Position numbers and translations under genes: made by a program
Notes under the pieces: generated by a model
Databases searched by the model: none
What the model was told of the DNA's origin: nothing
The model's input: only the letters and a program-made list of their open reading frames with translations
Assembly: GCA_019096065.1 (NCBI GenBank)
Contig: JAGUCH010000003.1
Coordinates: 3,100,001 to 3,164,000 of the forward strand
Direction of reading: 5' to 3'
Origin: Paracyclopina nana
Taxonomy: Eukaryota; Arthropoda; Copepoda; Cyclopoida; Cyclopettidae
DNA length: 64,000 bases
Part shown: positions 45,872 through 57,283 of the stretch, piece after piece
Layout: every line of letters starts with the position of its first letter
Position numbering within the stretch: the first letter of the stretch is position 1

Positions 45872-47527
45872 TTATAGTTTCGTGAGCCTTGATTTCAAAA
45901 CATCGCGTTGACAAGATACATAATCCGACATTTGGTCATACAGTGATCTTTGCTGCACTAAACGGCTACAAGCCTCTTTGAATTTGGCCTGATTTCGCCG
46001 TGCATACATGTTGGCAGATTCGGCCATCAAGGCCATTTTAGCTGGCCTCTTCTCATCCAGTGGCAAATATTCTGGCAAATAGGGATTGAATCTGTAGTAC
46101 ACTTTGCTGTCCAAGTTGTCATTGAGAGTTTCATGCACCAGCTCGGTGTCAGTTGCACTATCAATGATTCTCGAAAACTTCTGGGCCAGTGACAAGGACT
46201 TGGAGGTGGTTGAGGTTGCCAACGATTCAATAGGGAACTCATTTCGGCCCAAGCCAAGGCTGATGACACAATGGACTTTTTCAGAGGGCCATAATCGTCT
46301 GGCCTCGTGAATTGCCACATGAGTTGCATTGTTGGTAAGGAGTCCTCCATCATGATGAATTTGATTCTCAAGCAGAAACTCGTCGAAATATCCTGGAGCC
46401 GCAGACGAAGCTCGCACTGCAGCCCACACAGGGTGCACATTTGACCCTTTAAAGCTAGAATGCACTCTGAAAGGAAGCTCGTAACTTCTGAACACGAAAG
46501 GGCTAATTCGCTGCTCACACACAAGAGAGCTGACAATGGCTACTTTTGGAGTTGACACCATGTTTCTATTCAAGCCTTTCATGGGGAATTCACCAACAAA
46601 GTCTTTTAGCACCTCTTCATAAAGTTTTGTGTTGTAGTACGAATGGCTAGTGACCCAACCTTTGGTGCCTTCTAAAATGGACTGAGTGAAGATTTTCGAC
46701 CCAATCTTCTTATAGATTTCTTCGATTTCGTCAATGGACTTTTTGTGAAAGCCCAAAAAGGACGCGATAATAGCGCCTGTCGACACGCCACAGATGAAGT
46801 CAAAAAGCTCATGAATTGGTTTGCCAGTTAGCTCTTCTAAGCACCGCAGCATTTGCAAGGCTACGATTCCACGCATTCCACCGCCGTCAACGGATAAAAT
46901 GCGAATGCCTCTGCCCTGCAAGGGGTAATTATAGCCCAAATTAGCTAGGGCTTCTCGTGCTTGAAGCTCGGTGGCCATATTTTCACGACATTGGGCTAAA
47001 ATGCTAAGAATACATCCGATAGCTTCGTTGCGAACAAACACGCCCTTTGACTCTGGGTATGCTTTCAGGTGATGGCACACTTCTTCAAGGCGTTTTACAT
47101 AGCAAGGATCTGTGCCAGTTCCACTGTTTTTCAAATTGGAAATAAGATTAAGCGTGACTCTGTCAACTTGAGGCTTGGTTAAACTTGCAGGCTTCTTCGC
47201 TACTATTTTGACTGCTGCTGCCTTTTTCCTCGAAAGGTGATCTCTGTAAGGCCATGTCAGGTATGAGGAGAGGAAAAAGCCTCGAGAATCAACCTTCTTC
47301 TCGGCAGAATTATCACTAACGGGTTGATTGATTGTTTGTCTACTTTGATGAATTTTCACTTTTTCTTCGTGTTTTTCATCCAGGATCAATTTCACTTTTC
47401 TTTGCAAGCTTTTAAATTCTGTGTCATCCAAGCTGGCCTTCCACTTGACCCTTTGCCTCAATTGCAAGGACACTTGACCTATTAGGCTTTTCATGACACT
47501 TCTGACATTTGACAGTTTCACATCCAT
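45872..47527 (-). CDS. Pnpla8: Calcium-independent phospholipase A2-gamma (PNPLA8-like)
   Basis: Patatin-family lipase that hydrolyses phospholipid acyl esters at mitochondrial and peroxisomal membranes. 551 aa in one uninterrupted exon, ATG at 47527. Basic, poorly conserved N-terminus (about 1-200), then the patatin domain: DGGGMRG oxyanion loop (about 214-220), GVSTG nucleophile elbow with catalytic Ser (about 246-250), and the catalytic Asp in HDGGLLTN. The C-terminal region carries FNPYLPEYLPLDE. Intronless, unlike nearly all neighbours. Divergent from PCGF3. Confidence 0.93.
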   Translation of the reverse strand: MDVKLSNVRSVMKSLIGQVSLQLRQRVKWKASLDDTEFKSLQRKVKLILDEKHEEKVKIHQSRQTINQPVSDNSAEKKVDSRGFFLSSYLTWPYRDHLSRKKAAAVKIVAKKPASLTKPQVDRVTLNLISNLKNSGTGTDPCYVKRLEEVCHHLKAYPESKGVFVRNEAIGCILSILAQCRENMATELQAREALANLGYNYPLQGRGIRILSVDGGGMRGIVALQMLRCLEELTGKPIHELFDFICGVSTGAIIASFLGFHKKSIDEIEEIYKKIGSKIFTQSILEGTKGWVTSHSYYNTKLYEEVLKDFVGEFPMKGLNRNMVSTPKVAIVSSLVCEQRISPFVFRSYELPFRVHSSFKGSNVHPVWAAVRASSAAPGYFDEFLLENQIHHDGGLLTNNATHVAIHEARRLWPSEKVHCVISLGLGRNEFPIESLATSTTSKSLSLAQKFSRIIDSATDTELVHETLNDNLDSKVYYRFNPYLPEYLPLDEKRPAKMALMAESANMYARRNQAKFKEACSRLVQQRSLYDQMSDYVSCQRDVLKSRLTKL

Positions 47528-47996
47528 TTGTTTTCATTCGAGGTTTCGCTGTTCGGTAACTTAGGCTCGTTACGTGTTTACTTTTACTATTTTATGCCAA
47601 AGCGGCAATATTGGCTTTTTCATAGAATAGCCGGCTGCATTCGCGGAAGAAATAAAGCATCCCAAAACGTAAAACTTCAGGCATTTTTTGATCTGAATAT
47701 TGATTTAATATGCATAACTCTGCACTTTATGAATTAAACTTGCAAATTTATAATTTTAATTAAAGCAAATATTTTGCCCTAATACACAGCAATACGTAAC
47801 TTTTTTTTCGAGAAATGGACTTATCGACGACTTATAAACTGAGCTCGGTCTGTTATTTGGTCATTCATTTCATTTGCGGCAGGCTGCAGGCAACAAATAT
47901 CAAATAAATCTAAGAGTTCTCCAGGAAAAGAGCAGTTTCATTAGCGTTAATTTGGCCTCCTTCATTTCAAGTGCGCTGGAAAGTGACGCCTGTAAA
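47528..47996. promoter_or_regulatory. Shared divergent promoter region PNPLA8 / PCGF3
   Basis: 469 bp between outward-facing start codons. The + strand frame is open upstream of the PCGF3 ATG to 47874 but without an in-frame ATG. No clear TATA box. Confidence 0.45.
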
Positions 47997-48749
47997 ATGT
48001 CACTGGACATCTCCATACCTGATCCATTGGATCGGAAGTGCAAACTTCGGAATCTCAACGAAATGATTACGTGCAAAATCTGCCATGGGTATTTGGTTGA
48101 CGCCACCACTGTCACTGAATGTCTGCACACGTTTTGCAAGTCCTGCATAGTGAAGCACCTCGAAGACTCCAATGTCTGTCCAGAGTGCGAAGATGTCATC
48201 CACCAATCGCACCCATTGGACTACATAGCGTACGATAGAACGCTGCAAGATCTAGTGTACAAAATCGTCCCAGAGTTGGAGAAAAACGAGTACGACCGTG
48301 AGCGCAAATTCTACCAAGATCGGGGCTTACCCTGTCCGAAAGATCAAGCCCTGGAAGAGGAGAAAGACATCAATGACACGAATAACGAGTCCGATTCAAA
48401 CACACCTGACGCCAACACAAATATGGACTTTCATAGGTTTGATGAGCAAGTTGGGCTCGTGCTTGAGCTCAAGGACGACAATGACAACACCAAGAAGCAT
48501 TTGGCATTAAAAAGGAGATACATCCGATGCTCCTCCTTGGCCACAGTGACGCACCTTAGAAAGTTTATAGCCAAAAAGTTACTCAACACAATTGATAAGC
48601 ACAAGAGCGTTGAGATTTATTGCAATGATGAAACGCTATTCAAAGACCACACGCTGAAATTTGTCTACGTGACAAAATGGAGGACCAAGGAGCCTCCACT
48701 GGTGCTCAAGTATGAGGCCAAAAATGAAGCCCCTGCCATGGAAGCATAA
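47997..48749 (+). CDS. Pcgf3: Polycomb group RING finger protein (PCGF3-like)
   Basis: Subunit of variant Polycomb repressive complex 1; pairs with RING1 for histone H2A ubiquitination. 250 aa from the ATG at 47997, single exon. RING domain at about residues 26-66 (CKICHGYLVDATTVTECLHTFC, then CPEC), the family block HQSHPLDYIAYDRTLQD, a variable acidic linker, and the C-terminal RAWUL domain with RRYIRCS, HLRKFIAKKL and DHTLKFVYVTKWR. Closest by eye to PCGF3/5 rather than BMI1. Confidence 0.92.
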   Translation: MSLDISIPDPLDRKCKLRNLNEMITCKICHGYLVDATTVTECLHTFCKSCIVKHLEDSNVCPECEDVIHQSHPLDYIAYDRTLQDLVYKIVPELEKNEYDRERKFYQDRGLPCPKDQALEEEKDINDTNNESDSNTPDANTNMDFHRFDEQVGLVLELKDDNDNTKKHLALKRRYIRCSSLATVTHLRKFIAKKLLNTIDKHKSVEIYCNDETLFKDHTLKFVYVTKWRTKEPPLVLKYEAKNEAPAMEA

Positions 48750-48990
48750 TGTTGTTTAATTTGTGATGATTTTACCATTGACTCTTTTGATCAATACACA
48801 TTAGTTGAAAGCCTTTTTTACAATCAGTAATGGTAGTATATTTCTCACGAAGAACAATTGATGATGCAAAACAGCCAAGTAATAATCGCTTTAAATAGAC
48901 TAGAGCAAAACAGAGTAGAAGAAGGAATTGATTTTTTTTTCGTTGAAGCATGCAATTTTTTTTAAAGAAAATGGGGATCATGAAAAATGA

Positions 48991-51900
48991 TCATTCTCGT
49001 TCGGTGTTCAAAGCCTTGATAAATTCTTCTAGCCTTTCTTGTATTTGGCGTACTCTCTCTGCAAAAGAAAAGAACATACATCAAAACAGGCCATTATTTT
49101 TAGAAATTGAGCGATCTTACTTAGCTCTTCGGCGAGTTGAACTCTCCGTCCTGTGAGCAGTTTTTGCTTCTTTTCTGGATCTTGGGAATATTCTTCCAGG
49201 ACATCTTTGATTTCCCTCTCCAGCCGTCGAGCTTCCCTGTTCATAACTTGCTGCCTGAGTGCGTTGGCAGTAACTTTCAACATTTGCTGGATCCTCCAAA
49301 AAAGCACTACGTCGTTGCAATCGAGCTGGGGACAGAAAAAAAATGTTCATGAAACCAGAACAGAATTTGTTTTAAGAGGGCTCACATCATTTTCAATGCC
49401 TTTGCTGTACATAAAAAAGCCTCGCCTGCAGTCATAACATCTGGCCAAGGCCTTTTGCAGAAAGTGCCTTCTATACACAGGATGCCAAGTCTCTCGAATC
49501 AACTCGTTATCCACCTCGATTCCTGAATTGGTTTGCAGATTGCGTTTCACTGTGGTTATTTCTTCAAACGACAAGTGCGCCTTATGGTCATCATCAGCCC
49601 TGCAACATCCTCTTTTGCATAAAAGGAATGAAACATGAAAAAGGTTATGGTCACCTGAGGATTCTTTCGAGCTCTGCAAGAATGGTGGCCTTTTTCGTCT
49701 GCTCTTCAGTCATTGAGGCCCATTTAAACCACCTCTCATAGAATCCAGGCCCAACTTGCTCTCGCAAATCAGCCTCGCTCAAGCTGAGCTTCTCTTTCAG
49801 TGATTGCTCTAGGAAGGTTATAGCTGAATCCCATTGGTATTTGTCATGCACTGCTCTATCCTCAAGAGTGTTGAGCTGAATGACACGCAACATTTCAGCT
49901 CCCTTGTCCTCCCACATGTGCATATGCATAGCCTCGTCAATGACAGCACTTTTGAGGTTGTCAAAAATGTCATCATGGTCTTTGGTCTTCTTCGACTTTT
50001 CCATCAGGCTTTGAAATTGCTCCTTCAACGACTCCCATCCAACCTCGACGCATTTGAGGCCAAGCTGGGATTCTGCCCATTGCTTCAACTTGATATCGAC
50101 CGTGGTATTGAAAGTGCCAGTCCTGTTGTGCATGGAAATTTGCCTTTGAGTTGAAGATGAACCGGAGCTCTGGCTGGCTGGTAAGTAGATGTTTTCAAAC
50201 ACATATGGAGCCACTTTCTCCCAGAGCTTTTTTGATATCGTGTCCTCCCAGGTTTGTGGAGAAACCAGACTTAAATTGATGACCTCGTCTAAAATATCTC
50301 CCCTCGCTTTTTCAAACAATTCATCTCTATCGAGTTCCCTGATACGAGGAAAGTTGTTTTTCCATTCGGTCTCGAGATTGAAACGAGTTGCTTTGAAGGC
50401 ATCTGCTTGCTGTTCAACTGTATCACGGACCATTTTCCAAAAGCACTCGGACACAGCAAAGCTCAAATTTCTTGTCGTAATCTGTGAGGAATTGACAACA
50501 CCTCCCCTATAAAAAAATATGTTAGCTATGTGTTGAAAGTAAGCAAATGACTGACACATACTTGAAAATCTTGGAATTTGCAAAGAATTGCTCTTCGTAG
50601 TCGCGAATATCTTGGATAGCATCATTTGCACTACCCTTACCGGTGACAACTGCGAAATACCCAAGGGCCTTCATGGGGAACAATTTTCCGGCCAAAATCT
50701 TGCGAATTCGGTCAGGATTGGCCATATTTTGCTCAGCCATGTCCACTTTGGTGAGGACAAAAATGGTTCGCTTTCCTGTTGGATCCATGGTAGCCACCAG
50801 ATCCGTGACGTTGCTCCTTTCAGCATCCACCGAGCCATCTTGGATGCACAAGATGATGGCATTTGGGTTAGACATATAGGTGGAAGCCAATGCTCGGATC
50901 TTATTGCCCGTTTCAGGGTCCATGTCAGTTGTCACGGTACTTATGATTCCAGGCAAGTCTACGAGTACCATGCGTTGCAGTCCAGGGCCTTTGACAGTCA
51001 TGGAAATTACCTCGTTGGAAATGGTTTTGCCTTGCCTCACGGTTTTCCTCATGCGAAATTCCACTTCTTTGCGAAGCTCAGCCAAATCCGATTCCTTGCT
51101 TAAGTCATATTCCCTTGAGGATCCTTTGAATTGAGCAATGTGATAAGGGCCTTCACTTAGGGTCACTTTTACAGGGGCTCGCGTCATCATTTCTCCAGCT
51201 CCGCGAGGAAATATTCTGGCTTGAGCTACCATTTCGAGCACTGATGTTTTGCCTGAGGACTGGTCACCAATCACGACCACTCTGGGCAAATGATCTGCAG
51301 TGTTATAAGAGGAATCATATCCGCTAAGTTCATCCAAGACCTCAGAGTACATATCGATTAGGGATTTTTTGATTTTGCGACTTTGCTTTTGGCTGACATT
51401 TCCTCTAAGCAACAACTGCTTTCGTAACTCCCGATTTTGGCTCTCTAATTTCTCAATTTCCTTCTGGTAACGAATTTGAGTTCGCATTAGTTCTTCTTGA
51501 GTGGATTCCAACTTTCGTTGCAGCACTTCATTCTTTTTGCGTTCCGTTTCTATTTTCTTGCGTTCTTCTTCTAGCAATTTTTCAGTATCTTGAGAGCTTC
51601 CCAATCCCAATGACAAGGCACTCAAAGGCTTGAAACCGATAGAAGTCAGAACTACAAAAAATTTGTCGTACTTATCATACATTTGTGAGATAGCATGCAA
51701 TACTCACTTGCTCCGTTAGGATCGCCAGAAGGTTTAGGTTTTTCTTTGTTGATGATGGGAACTTCAACTTTTTTTTCCACGTGTTCTACGGCTTTCGGGC
51801 TCTCTTTCTCAGCAGCTTGAATAGCGTCATCCAGACGCTTTTCAAACCACTGGCGAAAGTCAACGATTTTGCGCATAGCTGGATCTATTGCAGCAATTGA

Positions 51901-52556
51901 ATAAATTGCATTACGAAATAAATTAAGAAAAGTAATGCTTACCTAGGTCGATTTCATTTGCCTTCCCCTTAATGTTCTCGCCGGCTTTAATCAGGCCCGA
52001 AGAGAACCTTTTAATGTCAATATCAGGAATCAACTCTTTAATCCAATCAGTGTCAGGCAGGTTTTTCTTCCATTCTTCATATTGCTATGTTAGGAATTCA
52101 ATGAAAAAATGTATAAGGCGTCAAGCAATAACACTTTCAAAACTTACTTTTGCTAATGATGCTCCTCCACCTAATGCTCCTCCCAAGAGTAAGTACCTCA
52201 ATTTTAGCACACTTCTTAGAACTGTGGGAACCCAGCCCAAGCCTCTTGCCCCCGAGGGGATGACCAGAGGCTTTCTTCTGTGCAATAAACTTGCATAGCT
52301 CCTGTTTGATGTCTTTAACCTGGGTCCATGATGCAAAAGAGGCTGGAAATTCTTATTGCTCCTTTGGTTTCCGTCGCCATTGATCAACACGAACGCGGAG
52401 CTGGATCTTGACTGAAAACTTCTAGCGGGACGTGACGCATTTGCCAAAATGGAGAGGAGTCTGAAATTTAAAAAAAAATGAGACTTGACAGGGAAAATGG
52501 CAGGCTTGTGAGTACCTCAGCTTGTCCCGATGGATCACAGAAAGAGCCCTTGACAT
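48991..52556 (-). CDS. Opa1: OPA1 mitochondrial dynamin-like GTPase
   Basis: Fuses mitochondrial inner membranes and shapes cristae. Nine exons: 52556-52516, 52460-52148, 52084-51943, 51884-51708, 51651-50562, 50506-49655, 49599-49386, 49325-49121 and 49058-48991; phases agree and give 1,033 aa. Mitochondrial presequence from ATG 52556, then a transmembrane segment ([12 protein letters not shown]), coiled coil, the GTPase domain with GDQSSGKTS (G1), DLPG (G3) and TKVD (G4), the middle/stalk region with [11 protein letters not shown], and a C-terminal GED-like coiled coil (RRVQLAEEL). Introns are 52-65 bp. Intact. Confidence 0.95.
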
Positions 52557-52835
52557 TTTGGAATGCACCACGAATTCACAATTCAGTCATCAAGGCTTGT
52601 TTCAGGACATGAGAAATGAGAAGTGTTTACGTTCGATTCGACGACTTTTTTATGTCAACAAAGAAGCTACCAGATATTTCAAACAAAACTCAAAAAGAGC
52701 CAACAGAATAACACCTTTCGTTCCTTTTCACTTTCCCCCGAGTTTTTGGACTTTTCATGCTGATTTTGCTAAAACAAGTTAAGATTCATATCGGAGAAAA
52801 AGAGGCAAGAACAACATTATTTTGTTTATTTTGCA

Positions 52836-54751
52836 CTATGAATTAACAGGCTCTTGCTGAATGTGAATTTGCAATTCATGGTGCTCTACAATGGGAACAG
52901 GGAGTTCTATTGTCTGGACTATCTCTTCGACCTTTTCTTCTTCTGCCTTGAGTTCAACCATTTCACCATCATGGGCTCTCTCATAATGTTGCTTCAGCCT
53001 CTCCTTTCTAGCAAAAGTCAATCCACAAGCCAAGCATTGGTAGGGTTTGTTCTGATTATGCACAACCGACACATGTCTATCCAGATTTCTTTGGCTGTAG
53101 AAAAAAAATCCTCAGCTTCTTCTTGTCAAAACAGCTATTGAAAGGAAAATGATACCTGTGGAAAGTGCTGTTGCATTGCTGGCATATGAAGTAGTTTCCT
53201 TGGTGAAAGCATCTGACATGATTGAGCAAGTCTGTCTTCCTTTTGTACCTCTTGGTGCAATTCTCACATCCATATGGCATGGCTTTTTCATGAATGAGCA
53301 AAATGTGATTTTCCATGCCAGCTTTAGCTGCAAAACTGCGCCCACATGTCTCACACACATAAGGCCTCTGTTTTTCATGCACCATCCTCTTGTGAGCATT
53401 GAGTGTACTCGGTGAGGCTGTCTTGTACCCACACAGCTCACACACATAAGGCCTATTATTTTCATGCACAGAATTGGTATGGGCTATGAGTGAAGCCTTT
53501 TGTCCAGCCCTGTAATCACATTGATCACAGGCAAATGGCTTCACTTGCTCATGCACAACTTTCTTATGCACATCGAGAGTTTTGTCAGTTTGGAACTTTT
53601 TGCCGCAAGTTTCACACATGAAAATCTTGTGGCCTTTGTGCTCCTTCAGGGTGTGCCTGGTTAAGCCGCCTTTGGTATTAAAAGTCATGTTGCAGAGCAA
53701 ACAACGAAACTTCTTATTAGGATCATGCACCTGAAATTATAAGCCTTGATTTTCAACAAACCCTGTCATTTTGTGTGCATTTCACTATATTTGAGTTACC
53801 TTATGAATGTGCCTCTTAAGTAGAGCCTTATTAGGTGCCTTAAATAAGCACTCTGGGCATAAATGCAGGTTGCTTTCACTATGATATTCTTGCATATGCT
53901 TTGTCAGCTCCATTGGTGTACTGAAAGGAACAAGCAACTTAATTATATGTCCTTTAGGCTAGAAAATAATCTATTTTACCTTGCTTCAAAGGTGCACAAT
54001 TCGCATGCTAAAGAAGCCTTAGGGTCAGTAGGCTCTTCATAAAAATCTATATGTAAATCGTTAGAGGCTTCAGAAAGCTTGGAAAGCCTCTTTTTGGTCA
54101 ATGCCTCTTTGGAATGCTGATGCACTAGAGCTAAGTGAGCTTCTAATGAAGCTATTGTCATGAATTTGGCATCGCATTCTAGGCAAGTTTGAAGTCGTGT
54201 GCTTTCATCTATGTAATTGTGCATGGTCCATTGATGGCTGCTCATAAGAATTTGAGTTGAACATTTGAAGTGACACTGAGAGCACTCCAAATGCTTGTTG
54301 TAGTCAATCTTCTTGTCAAAATTTGAAGGTGCTAGGTCGACAACTTGAGGAGGTTCTTCTTGCTCTTGATTTTGCATGACAATAACCTGATAGCCATCAA
54401 AAGAGCCTGAAGTTTCTGTTGTGTACATTATGGTTTCATGGTCATTGCTTTTAGCCAAAGACACAGCGACTTCCAGGGAGTAGGGCTCATTCTCAGCCTA
54501 AAATGGACAATGACAGCATAAAAACTATGATAGTAACCTCAATATATTACCTGCAATACGCCCATTCTTGCATTGTCATTTGCAAGACCTGCAATAAACC
54601 TATCAATGACTTGCTGCTCCCCAAGGCCAATGTTTGATGCCAGCCTTGATAAAGCATTGGCAAATTCGTCAATTGACTCATTAGCTTCTTGCTTCCTTGC
54701 GTTGAACAAGTACTTGTTAAAAGCATGTGAGTTTGATATGTTGAGATCCAT
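52836..54751 (-). CDS. C2H2 zinc-finger protein with a Gag-like N-terminal domain
   Basis: Exons 54751-54551, 54497-53980, 53920-53800, 53730-53156 and 53094-52836 join in phase to give 557 aa. Twelve C2H2 fingers (for example YVCETCGRSFAAKAGMENH) with HEK-type linkers in the middle, then an acidic tail. Probably a DNA-binding transcription factor. The first 67 residues, a separate exon, have the pattern of a retrotransposon Gag capsid C-terminal domain: F..RKQEANESIDEFANAL, then a helix, then IDRFIAGLANDNAR..VLQ. That resembles the SCAN domain plan of vertebrates but must have arisen separately if real. Confidence 0.8.
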
Positions 54752-55763
54752 CGTGGCTCGTTTACCAAAAATGCAATTACAAGACGGAAGACTAAGAGCT
54801 AGTGGCTTTATTTATTCGTTCCTGTCAAATACGGCAACTAAGTCAATCCAACGTTGCTTCATTGCTCTTTTTTAGTTTATGAAGAATCCCGTTCTTAAAG
54901 CAAGCAAGAGCATCGAATTCAAAGATTTCAAAAATGAATGGACTAACTTGTTTTGAACGAAAGAAGCAAATTTTGCGCTAAGTTTTATTATCCTTCAAGA
55001 ATTAAAAGCCTAAAAGTCTGTTGTTCGATATGCAACCGTCATTTTCAGAAAAAAGCGCGAAAATTCAAATTAGCAAATAATTGGCCATATTAAACACTAT
55101 ATATCTATTTTTACACAAGGCGTTATGCAAACCTAACACGTGCAACTTTCCAATTTTGATTGTTGGAAAGTTTAGGTTTGTAGTTTGGCCACTGGGCTTG
55201 TTCGTCCGTCAACTATTTCTAGAGATGCAGTGAAAAATCGCAGAAAGCTCCCTCTCTGATTGCTCTTTTTACATAAAAAAATCTACCGCTCTGCTCTGCT
55301 GCAGATTCCGTTTCACATTGGCTTCATTATCGCTTCAAAATCATAAGGGCTAATTTTTTTTATTTCACAAGCAAGTTGCTAGGATAACCAGGAAAAGAGA
55401 TAGAGAGGGATAATTTTTCAAGTAGCAAAACATAAGTAACAATTTAAAATAAAGTTTGGCACTCCATATCTCCTTTTTGGGCCATTCTAGCGATTTGCTT
55501 ATGAAATAAAAAAAGTTAACCGTTTTGATTTTAAGAGAGGTCTTTGAAGCTGTATTCAGTGAGAAAAGCGTGCCGAAGAGAGCTAGAGGTTTTTTAAGAG
55601 TTTATGTTATGAGGAGGGATAGGCCAGGATTTTTTAACTACCACCAAACGAACCCTTTGGACAAAAGCTTTCAGAAAATATATAGGTTTAGGGGTGGTTG
55701 ACGAAGTCTAGGTTAAGTTTTCTCTCAAGTCAATGTGCTTTTACTTGATTGGTTCAATTTTGA
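54752..55763. other. Intergenic, repeat fragments, no gene seen
   Basis: AT-rich. The segment 55570-55655 resembles the right half of the element in the Toll intron (shared TTTATGTTATG and GCCAGGATTTT, ending in ACGAACC), so a relic of that family is present. Confidence 0.4.
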
Positions 55764-56543
55764 GGATATACTAAAATGCGCGACATGCGCGACAAGCGCG
55801 ACATGCGCGACAAACTACTAAAATGCGCGACATGCGCGACTACTAAAATGCGCGACATGCGCGACTAACTGCTAAAATGCGCGACATGCGCGACTACTAA
55901 AATGCGCGACATGCGCGACTATTAAATTATGGGACAACCAAAAGTACTACTTGGATTATTAATCCATTATTAATAATATACAGTCTGAATTTAAAGTATT
56001 TTTTTCTATTTTGACAAAAAAGATGGGAAAAGGCTCCAGCTTTCCAATGAGTATTTCTGGATTATGAAACCCCAAGTTTAGATTCCCACACCGTCCAATA
56101 TTGAACGGACGAGTACAGACTGCATAATAAATAACAGGCAAAAAGAAAAGAAAAAATGATAATTCTTTTTTAAGTCTAACATTGTAATTTTTTTCAAGTC
56201 TAACATAGCAATTTTTTCAATTCTTACTTTTTTTTTCAATTCTAAAAATTTTGCATTGTTTTATCTCCTCTCTGATAAAAAACTATGCCATAATTTCGGC
56301 CATAACCATAGGTGAACAGTGCAGAGTGAGCTACTTAAATGTAATATTTATGAAAAAGCATAACAGTTAATCAGTAACAGTAAATAGAAAAAATATTTCA
56401 AGAAGTGGTAACTAAACATTTTTTTTGCATTTTAGTAACCTGTGGTGCTTGTCGCGCATTTTAGTAGTCGCGCATGTCGCGCATTTTAGTAGTTTGTCGC
56501 GCTTGTCGCGTATGTCGCGCATGTCGCGCATTTTAGTATATCC
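55764..56543. mobile_element. Inverted-repeat element with GCGCGACAT minisatellite ends
   Basis: Starts GGATATACTAAAATGCGCGA and ends with the reverse complement (TTTAGTATATCC at 56532-56543). Each end is an array of ACTAAAAT and GCGCGACAT units in opposite orientation. About 780 bp, AT-rich non-coding centre. Confidence 0.75.
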
Positions 56544-57283
56544 CCAATTTTGGATAGCTGATATTAATACCACACTTGAGTTCAGAAAAGTAACGGTCTA
56601 AATATAGATGACAATTACCAAAAACCATCTATGTTTGCTCCGCAAATGGCACTAATATGTAATATGTTAAAGATGATCATCTAAGTCACTTAAAGCACTT
56701 AGGTATATTTGTACAGAGAAAATTAGCGCGCGTGGCGTTGCGTTTGCGTGCAGGCCACTAAAAACAGCAATTAGGTAACGGCAGCGATGACTCTATTTTT
56801 GCAGAACGCTCTATATAATTTCAATTAAGTATAACAAATGATAAAAATTCAAAAATGAATTGACACCAACATTACAATTACGTCTCTTCAAAGAGTGCTT
56901 TAAAAGTGCGTTGCATAATGTATTTTTAACCACTCAATGTTTCCTTGCGTTGAATTCACGTATCAAAGATTAACTCAAGCACCCTGATTCAGTGAAACAA
57001 TAGATGAGTTCTTTCAAAGACATCCTTCAATGTTTTCCGGGCATTGATAGTCACAAGGCCTGGGATAAGTCGTAATCATCACCATAATTGTAAGCTACGA
57101 AAGTACAAAGTTATTTTCTTGGCACATGATTGACAATTGAGGAAAACTAATGCAATAGTGGCCAATTGTTGGCTCCTGAGCTAAAGCTGTTGCACTTCAT
57201 GCATTTATAATAAGGTGATCGCTGGCATGAGCATTTTAGTAGCCTCTTTCTAGAGTAGTGGTTACTATACTACAAATATCAAG
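56544..57283. other. Upstream region of the first secreted cysteine-rich gene
   Basis: AT-rich, no gene. It should contain the promoter of the gene starting at 57284; no clear TATA box within 40 bp of a plausible start was identified. Confidence 0.35.

Noticed and set aside
55764..56543. CRISPR-like array
   Set aside because: Units are short, contiguous and in opposite orientation at the two ends; this is a eukaryotic inverted-repeat element.
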